From Vitreoscilla sp. (GTDB lineage: Bacteria > Pseudomonadota > Gammaproteobacteria > Burkholderiales > Burkholderiaceae): 6,189 bases of DNA. The notes below the pieces were generated by a model. That model was not told where the DNA came from, made no database searches, and saw only the letters and a program-made list of their open reading frames with translations. Of this stretch, positions 1-3,817 are shown one piece after another. Where the stretch lies: the NCBI GenBank assembly GCA_014378125.1, contig JACMOG010000158.1:1-6189 (forward strand), read 5' to 3'. The translations under genes were made by a program, and so were the position numbers. Position 1 is the stretch's first letter. The number at the start of each line of letters is the position of its first letter.

Positions 1-383
1 ATCTTGCTGTTGGCGTCGCCGGCCACGCCGAAATGAGACGCCACCTCTGGCGGCAAGCCGCGGCCCACCCACAGCAGGTAGACCACCGCCACGCCCAGGT
101 TGCACAGCATCAGCGCCGTGTTGAGTGGCCCCGGATCGGGTCGCCCAGAGCGTGCCGGTGCGGCCTCGACGGCGAGAGCCGGCGCGTTGAGCTCGTCCAC
201 CGATACGCCCAGCGTGGCGGCGAGCGCCAGCCGCGTCTCGGCCGACGCCGTGCCTTCGGCCTCCACGCGCTGCACCGTACGCAAGCTCAGCGATGCTGCC
301 TCCGCCAGGTGCGCCTGCGACCAGGCGCGGGCTTCGCGCAGGGCCTTGATCTTCTCGCCTGAGATTGCCATCGATGTGTCCAT
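1..383 (-). CDS. XRE-family HTH regulator with membrane anchor (5' part, runs off left edge)
   Basis: Read on the minus strand from ATG at 383, the frame stays open for 127 codons to the window edge, so the C-terminus is missing. Residues about 8-66 form an XRE/Cro-type helix-turn-helix: KIKALREARAWSQAHLAEAA, then SLRTVQRVEAEG, then LAATLGVSVDEL. A polar linker (about 67-86) precedes a hydrophobic segment (about 88-108, LMLCNLGVAVVYLLWVG), then LPPEVASHFGVAGDAN. That last stretch resembles the opening of DUF1648-type membrane domains, which usually follow a helix with a P..V..HF...G..D pattern. By family knowledge this is a membrane-tethered one-component transcription regulator; its ligand and targets are unknown. 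The start at 383 is preferred over the in-frame ATG at 371 because a purine-rich ribosome binding site lies 5 nt upstream. It is divergent from the gene at 576, so it could regulate itself, the efflux cluster, or something to the left. The HTH is well supported; the DUF1648 link rests on a short fragment. Confidence 0.85.
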   Translation of the reverse strand, partial: MDTSMAISGEKIKALREARAWSQAHLAEAASLSLRTVQRVEAEGTASAETRLALAATLGVSVDELNAPALAVEAAPARSGRPDPGPLNTALMLCNLGVAVVYLLWVGRGLPPEVASHFGVAGDANSK

Positions 384-388
384 TGCGG

Positions 389-396
389 CTCCCTTT
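389..396 (-). promoter_or_regulatory. Ribosome binding site of the XRE regulator
   Basis: On the minus strand the sequence reads AAAGGGAG, then CCGCA, then ATG. The GGGAG core is 5 nt from the ATG at 383, a normal Shine-Dalgarno spacing. It decides in favour of this start over the ATG four codons downstream. Confidence 0.7.
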
Positions 397-433
397 GTCC
401 GGAAGCCGCCACTGTTGTCCGTTCGCGGCTGAA

Positions 434-439
434 ATCCTA
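434..439 (-). promoter_or_regulatory. Candidate -10 element of the XRE regulator promoter
   Basis: The minus strand reads TAGGAT here, four of six bases matching the TATAAT consensus, in a locally less GC-rich patch. It lies about 50 bp upstream of the start codon at 383, giving a leader of roughly 40-45 nt. No good -35 hexamer is found 16-18 bp upstream; that position is occupied by the 11-bp repeat array. A -10 without a -35, abutting repeated sites, is a common arrangement for activator-dependent promoters. This is inference from position only. Confidence 0.3.
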
Positions 440-446
440 CGCCACG

Positions 447-501
447 GGCCGTCAGTCTGCCGCCAGTCGGCCGCCAGTCAGCCGCCAAAGAGCCGTCAGC
501 C
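447..501. repeat. Five tandem 11-bp direct repeats, probable regulator binding array
   Basis: Five head-to-tail units with no spacer: GGCCGTCAGTC (447-457), TGCCGCCAGTC (458-468), GGCCGCCAGTC (469-479), AGCCGCCAAAG (480-490) and AGCCGTCAGCC (491-501). The consensus is NGCCGYCAGTC; the three left units agree almost perfectly outside the first base and the fourth and fifth units diverge at the 3' end. An extra isolated match, AGCCGCCACTG, lies at 404-414. The period is close to one helical turn, so every unit faces the same side of the DNA, as expected for a cooperative protein-binding array. It lies between two divergent genes and next to a candidate -10 for the minus-strand gene. The divergent XRE protein is the obvious candidate binder by proximity; a LytTR-type or other unlinked regulator is equally possible. 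Confidence 0.75.
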
Positions 502-509
502 CCGCGACA

Positions 510-529
510 GGCCCTGGATTTCAGGGGCC
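510..529. repeat. Short inverted repeat in the divergent intergenic region
   Basis: CCCTG (512-516) and CAGGG (522-526) are perfect complements around a 5-nt loop; with one bulged G (527) the arms extend by GG (510-511) and CC (528-529). No T-tract follows on either strand, so it does not look like an intrinsic terminator. It may be an operator for the gene at 576, or chance in GC-rich DNA. Confidence 0.3.
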
Positions 530-575
530 GAATGCCGGCGGTGCCGCAGACCGGATGCGTTAAGCTTATCGCTTC

Positions 576-881
576 ATGCGCAAGCTGTACTGGGCACTGC
601 TCCTTCCCCTCTTCCTGCTGTTCGCGCAGCAGGGTGAGCTGCGCCACGAGTTCAGCCACTACGCCGAGGCGCTGGCAGGGTCCAAGACCAAGGCGCCGGT
701 CGATTCCGACCATTGCCCGTCGTGCCTGGCCTATGCCCATCTGTCGGGCATCGCCAAGACCGAGGTCGCCTCCACCGCCTTGCTGGCCGACGTGAGCTTT
801 CACTTTGCGCCGGGCGTCCAAGGCGCCGGCGTCGCTGCGGAAGCGGCCAGCCCGCGAAGCCGCGGCCCACCCTCCGCCTGA
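576..881 (+). CDS. Small exported DUF2946-like Cys/His protein
   Basis: A protein of 101 residues. An N-terminal signal peptide or membrane anchor is clear: MRKLYWALLLPLFLLFAQQG has a positive start and a hydrophobic core at residues 5-17. The following part carries H24, H28, H46, C47, C50 and H55, including the motif DHCPSCLAYAHLSG. A CxxC close to His residues, the length of about 100-130, and an Arg-Gly-Pro-Pro-rich tail (SRGPPSA) are typical of DUF2946 proteins, whose biochemical role is not established and which are often found beside metal transport genes. ATG 576 is the first usable start because an in-frame TAA lies at 561-563; no clear Shine-Dalgarno precedes it. It is 178 bp upstream of, and on the same strand as, the efflux operon, so it may be the first gene of the transcript or a separate unit. 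I infer periplasmic metal binding from the residues and the neighbours; family assignment is by motif memory, not by search. Confidence 0.75.
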   Translation: MRKLYWALLLPLFLLFAQQGELRHEFSHYAEALAGSKTKAPVDSDHCPSCLAYAHLSGIAKTEVASTALLADVSFHFAPGVQGAGVAAEAASPRSRGPPSA

Positions 882-1059
882 GTTTCCCGGGACGAGCTGA
901 CCGGCGGCGCGAGATCGCCGCGGGTCGGCGTCCTCGTGGTCTCCGGAGACGGTTGGCGACGCGCGTTCGCCCGTCGCCCATTGCGGCCCCCTCGCGAAGA
1001 TGTGTGCGCCGCGGCGTTCATCTGGCGTAGGTCGTCCCTACCTTCCACTACACGCTCGC
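882..1059 (+). other. Non-coding gap upstream of the efflux operon, with two short dyads
   Basis: No convincing gene is seen. A 6-bp stem, GCGGCG (904-909) with CGCCGC (916-921), lies about 25 bp after the preceding stop but has no T-tract, so it is at best a weak processing or attenuation hairpin. A second dyad lies at 1027-1041. No good sigma70 promoter pair or Shine-Dalgarno is evident ahead of the start at 1060. An in-frame ATG at 1000 would extend the downstream protein into this gap but would place its lipobox cysteine at residue 65, which is unlikely. Confidence 0.5.
1027..1041. repeat. Perfect 5-bp dyad upstream of the efflux operon
   Basis: GTAGG (1027-1031) and CCTAC (1037-1041) are exact inverted repeats around TCGTC, centred about 26 bp before the start at 1060. 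Its position would suit an operator or a leader hairpin, but it is short and could be chance. Confidence 0.25.
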
Positions 1060-2634
1060 ATGAAAATGACATGGGTCCACGCGTTCGCCGGCTCCGGCCG
1101 CGCGCGCTACAGGCGTTCGGTCTGTGCTGAAGCGTCACTGCAGCGGTCATCGACATTCCAGGCGATCGCGACGTGCCTGCTGCTGGCCGGCTGCACGGTC
1201 GGTCCCGACTTCAGGAAGCCACCCGCTCCCGACGTCGGCGGCTATACCGCGCAGCCTCTTGCGACCACGGCTTCGGCGCCGGATGTCGCCGGCGGCGACG
1301 CCCAGCGCTTCGTCGAAGGCAGCGACATCCCTGGCGACTGGTGGACGTTGTTCCATTCCCGGCCGCTCAATGCGCTGATCGAAGAGTCGCTGGCGAACAA
1401 CCCGGATCTGAAGGCGGCGCAGGCAGCGTTGTCCCAGGCCCGCGAGAACGCGCTGGCGCAACGCGGCACCTACTATCCCAGCGTGTCGGCATCCTTCGGG
1501 GCCACCCGCCAGAAGACGCCCGGGCCCATCTCGCCCACGCCCAACTCGGGCGCCTACGTCTATGGCGTGTACACGCCGCAGGTCAGCGTGGCGTATTCGC
1601 TAGATCCTTTCGGCCTGAATCGCCGCACCGTGGAGTCCGTCGAGGCCCAGGCGCAGGCGGCCCGCTTCCAGATGATCGCGACACACGTCACGCTGAGCAC
1701 CAATGTCGTGGCGGCGGCGGTGCAGGACGCGTCGTTGCAGGCGCAGATCGACGCGACCCGCCAGGTGGTCGCCATCAACGGCAAGATGCTGGAGATCCTG
1801 CGCTACCAGCTTTCCAGGGGCTATGTCGGCAGGCTGGACGTGGCCGCGCAGGAATCGCAGCTGGCGCAGGTCAACGCCACGCTGCCCCCGCTGCTCAAGC
1901 AACTGGCCCAGCAGCACGATCTGCTGGCCGTGCTGGTGGGCCGGTTCCCTAGCCAGGCGCCGACAGAGAAGTTCACGCTGGCCAGCCTGCAGTTGCCGCT
2001 CGATCTGCCCGTGAGCCTTCCGTCGGGCCTGGTGGCGCAACGACCCGATGTGCTGCAGGCCGAGGCCAACCTGCATGTGGCCAGTGCACAGATCGGCATC
2101 GCCACGGCGAACCGGCTGCCCAACATCCAGTTGACGGCAGACGCCGGCAGCACCGCGCTGGCGATCGGCCGGGTGTTCAGCGCGGGCACGGGCTTCTGGG
2201 ATCTGGGTGCGGCGATCACCGCGCCGATCTTCCAGGGCGGCACGCTGCTTCACCAGGAGCGTGCCGCGAAGGCTGCCTATGCCATGGCCGCGGAGCAATA
2301 CCGCAGCACCGTGCTGACGGCTTTCCAGAATGTCGCCGACACGCTGGTGGCGCTCGACCAGGATGCCGAAGGCCTGAAGTCCGCGGCCGCCGCGGCCGCC
2401 GCCGCCAAGGTCACGCTCGAGCTGTCGCAGCGGCAATGGAAGGCCGGCTACGCCACCTATCTCTCCCTGTCGACCGCGGAGCAGGCCGACCTGCAGGCGC
2501 AGATCAACCTGGTGCAGGCCCAGGCCAGTCGCTACGCCGATACGGCGGCGCTGTTCCAGGCACTCGGTGGCGGCTGGTGGCATCGCGCCGACTTGACGCA
2601 GGCCGATTCAATTCCCAGCAAAGATGAAAAATAA
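1060..2634 (+). CDS. NodT-family RND efflux outer-membrane lipoprotein
   Basis: With ATG at 1060 the product is 524 residues, slightly above the 450-500 usual for the family. A lipobox LLLAGC puts the acylated cysteine at residue 45, followed by TVGPDFRKP, the classic mature N-terminus of NodT/OprM-type channels. GDWWTLF (about 92-98) and NNPDLKAAQAAL start the first outer-membrane efflux protein (OEP) repeat; GLVAQRPDV (about 322-331) followed by ANLHVASAQIGIATANRLPNI marks the second, ending near 500. These proteins trimerise into a beta-barrel with a long periplasmic alpha-barrel that docks on the adaptor. An A8 stretch (2383-2406) falls in a predicted helix. The start is uncertain: 1060 gives an overlong n-region and no Shine-Dalgarno is visible, ATG 1066 is equivalent, and ATG 1000 is worse. 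It shares 11 bp with the adaptor gene. A CzcC role is implied by context, though sequence style is NodT rather than classical CzcC. Confidence 0.92.
   Translation: MKMTWVHAFAGSGRARYRRSVCAEASLQRSSTFQAIATCLLLAGCTVGPDFRKPPAPDVGGYTAQPLATTASAPDVAGGDAQRFVEGSDIPGDWWTLFHSRPLNALIEESLANNPDLKAAQAALSQARENALAQRGTYYPSVSASFGATRQKTPGPISPTPNSGAYVYGVYTPQVSVAYSLDPFGLNRRTVESVEAQAQAARFQMIATHVTLSTNVVAAAVQDASLQAQIDATRQVVAINGKMLEILRYQLSRGYVGRLDVAAQESQLAQVNATLPPLLKQLAQQHDLLAVLVGRFPSQAPTEKFTLASLQLPLDLPVSLPSGLVAQRPDVLQAEANLHVASAQIGIATANRLPNIQLTADAGSTALAIGRVFSAGTGFWDLGAAITAPIFQGGTLLHQERAAKAAYAMAAEQYRSTVLTAFQNVADTLVALDQDAEGLKSAAAAAAAAKVTLELSQRQWKAGYATYLSLSTAEQADLQAQINLVQAQASRYADTAALFQALGGGWWHRADLTQADSIPSKDEK
2383..2406 (+). 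repeat. GCGGCCGCC tandem repeat coding for eight alanines
   Basis: Two exact copies of the 9-mer GCGGCCGCC (2383-2391 and 2392-2400) are followed by GCCGCC, within the outer-membrane channel gene. The frame translates to AAAAAAAA in a predicted coiled-coil helix of the second OEP repeat. The units are multiples of three, so copy changes would keep the frame. Confidence 0.7.
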
Positions 2635-3817
2635 ATCCTTCGACGCCAGTCCCTGCAGCCGAAACGGAGGCGGATGGCTGCGTGCCGTCGTCGTCGCCGG
2701 CGTGGCGACGGGCACGCTCGCGCTGACCGCCGGGTGCTCCGGCAAGCCGGACAACACCCCGCAGGCCACCGCGACGACGCCCGGTAACGTCACCTTGACG
2801 GCCGAGCAGCGCAAGAGCATCCACATCCACGCCGTTGCACAGTCCCAGTTCCGCACGACGGTGGATGCCTCCGGCACGGTCGACTTCGACAACGACCAGG
2901 CCACCAGCGTGCTCGCTCCGTTCTCTGGACCGGTGACGCGCCTGCTGGTGTCCGTGGGCCAGCGCGTGAAGAAGGGCGAACCGCTGGCGGAAGTGGATTC
3001 GCCGGACTTCGCGTCCGCCGTCGGCGCCTACGTCAAGGCCGTCGTCTCGGCGAAGAATCTCCGTCGACTTGCCGACGCGGACAAGGACCTGGCCCAGCAC
3101 GAGGGCGTCTCTGCGCGCGAACAGGAGCAGGCGCAGACCGATGCGGCCGGCGCCGACGCCGACCGCGATGCCGCCAGGCAGGCCCTCGTCTCGCTGGACG
3201 CCGATCCGCAGGTGATCAAGGACATCGACGCGGGCCGGCAGGCGTCGCACGTTCGAGGCGTCATCCGCGCGCCGATCTCCGGCACCGTGGCCGAGCGGCT
3301 CGTCACCCCTGGCCAACTGCTGCAGGCCGGCGCCACGCCGTGCTTCACGGTGGCCGACCTGTCGCGGGTCTGGGTGATGGCGCAGATCCCGGATTCCGAC
3401 CTGGCGTCGGTTCGCGTGGGCGACACCGCCCAGGTGCAGGCAGGCGCGGCCGCCGCGCAACTCGGCGGAACCGTGGCCAACATCTCGGCCCTCGTGGATC
3501 CCGACACCCGTGCGGTCATCGCGCGCGTGGACGTCGACAACGCCGGCCAGCTGCTGAAGAAGCAGATGTACGTGCATGTGCGGATCCAGTCGCGCCAGCC
3601 GAGCAGCGGATTGCTGGTGCCGGTCTCGGCGATCCTGCGCGACGACGAGAACCTGCCGTTCGTGTATGTCGTGCAGGGTGACGGCAGCTTCGCGCGACGG
3701 CCCGTGACCTTGGGCTCGCGTACCGGCGACCAGGTCGTGATTCCGACGGGCCTGGCCAGCGGTGACCGCATCGTGGACGACGGCGCGCTGTTCCTCCAGT
3801 TCAGGCAGATCCAGTGA
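2624..3817 (+). CDS. CzcB/CusB-type RND periplasmic adaptor (membrane fusion) lipoprotein
   Basis: A 397-residue protein, in the normal range for the family. Lipobox LTAGC gives lipidated Cys38 after a hydrophobic stretch (21-36), so it is probably anchored in the inner membrane. A beta-barrel entry strand (about 75-95) leads to the first lipoyl half, LAPFSGPVTRLLVSVGQRV with KKGEPLAEV (97-124), then an alpha-hairpin (about 130-195), the second lipoyl half RAPISGTVAERLVTPGQLL (215-233), a beta-barrel domain with LSRVWVMAQIPDSDL (246-260), and a C-terminal membrane-proximal region (about 330-397). This order is diagnostic of HlyD/RND adaptors, which bridge pump and channel. No His-rich or Met-rich metal-binding N-terminus is present, so the adaptor itself does not reveal the metal. 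Its ATG lies inside the end of the upstream gene (11-bp overlap) and its TGA overlaps the pump's GTG (GTGA), which implies translational coupling. Shine-Dalgarno is weak (AGCAAAG). Confidence 0.93.
   Translation: MKNKSFDASPCSRNGGGWLRAVVVAGVATGTLALTAGCSGKPDNTPQATATTPGNVTLTAEQRKSIHIHAVAQSQFRTTVDASGTVDFDNDQATSVLAPFSGPVTRLLVSVGQRVKKGEPLAEVDSPDFASAVGAYVKAVVSAKNLRRLADADKDLAQHEGVSAREQEQAQTDAAGADADRDAARQALVSLDADPQVIKDIDAGRQASHVRGVIRAPISGTVAERLVTPGQLLQAGATPCFTVADLSRVWVMAQIPDSDLASVRVGDTAQVQAGAAAAQLGGTVANISALVDPDTRAVIARVDVDNAGQLLKKQMYVHVRIQSRQPSSGLLVPVSAILRDDENLPFVYVVQGDGSFARRPVTLGSRTGDQVVIPTGLASGDRIVDDGALFLQFRQIQ

Noticed and set aside
33..432. Plus-strand open frames at the left edge
   Set aside because: They are antisense to the XRE regulator, whose HTH motif, start codon and ribosome binding site are coherent on the minus strand.
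447..501. The 11-bp repeat array as a CRISPR
   Set aside because: Units are contiguous and far too short, with no spacers; it is a simple tandem repeat.
904..921. GC-rich hairpin after the DUF2946-like gene as an intrinsic terminator
   Set aside because: The stem is only 6 bp and no T-tract follows, so terminator function is not supported.
1600..2583. A 327-codon minus-strand frame antisense to the channel gene
   Set aside because: Shadow of the NodT-family coding frame; no domain or signal is recognisable in its product.
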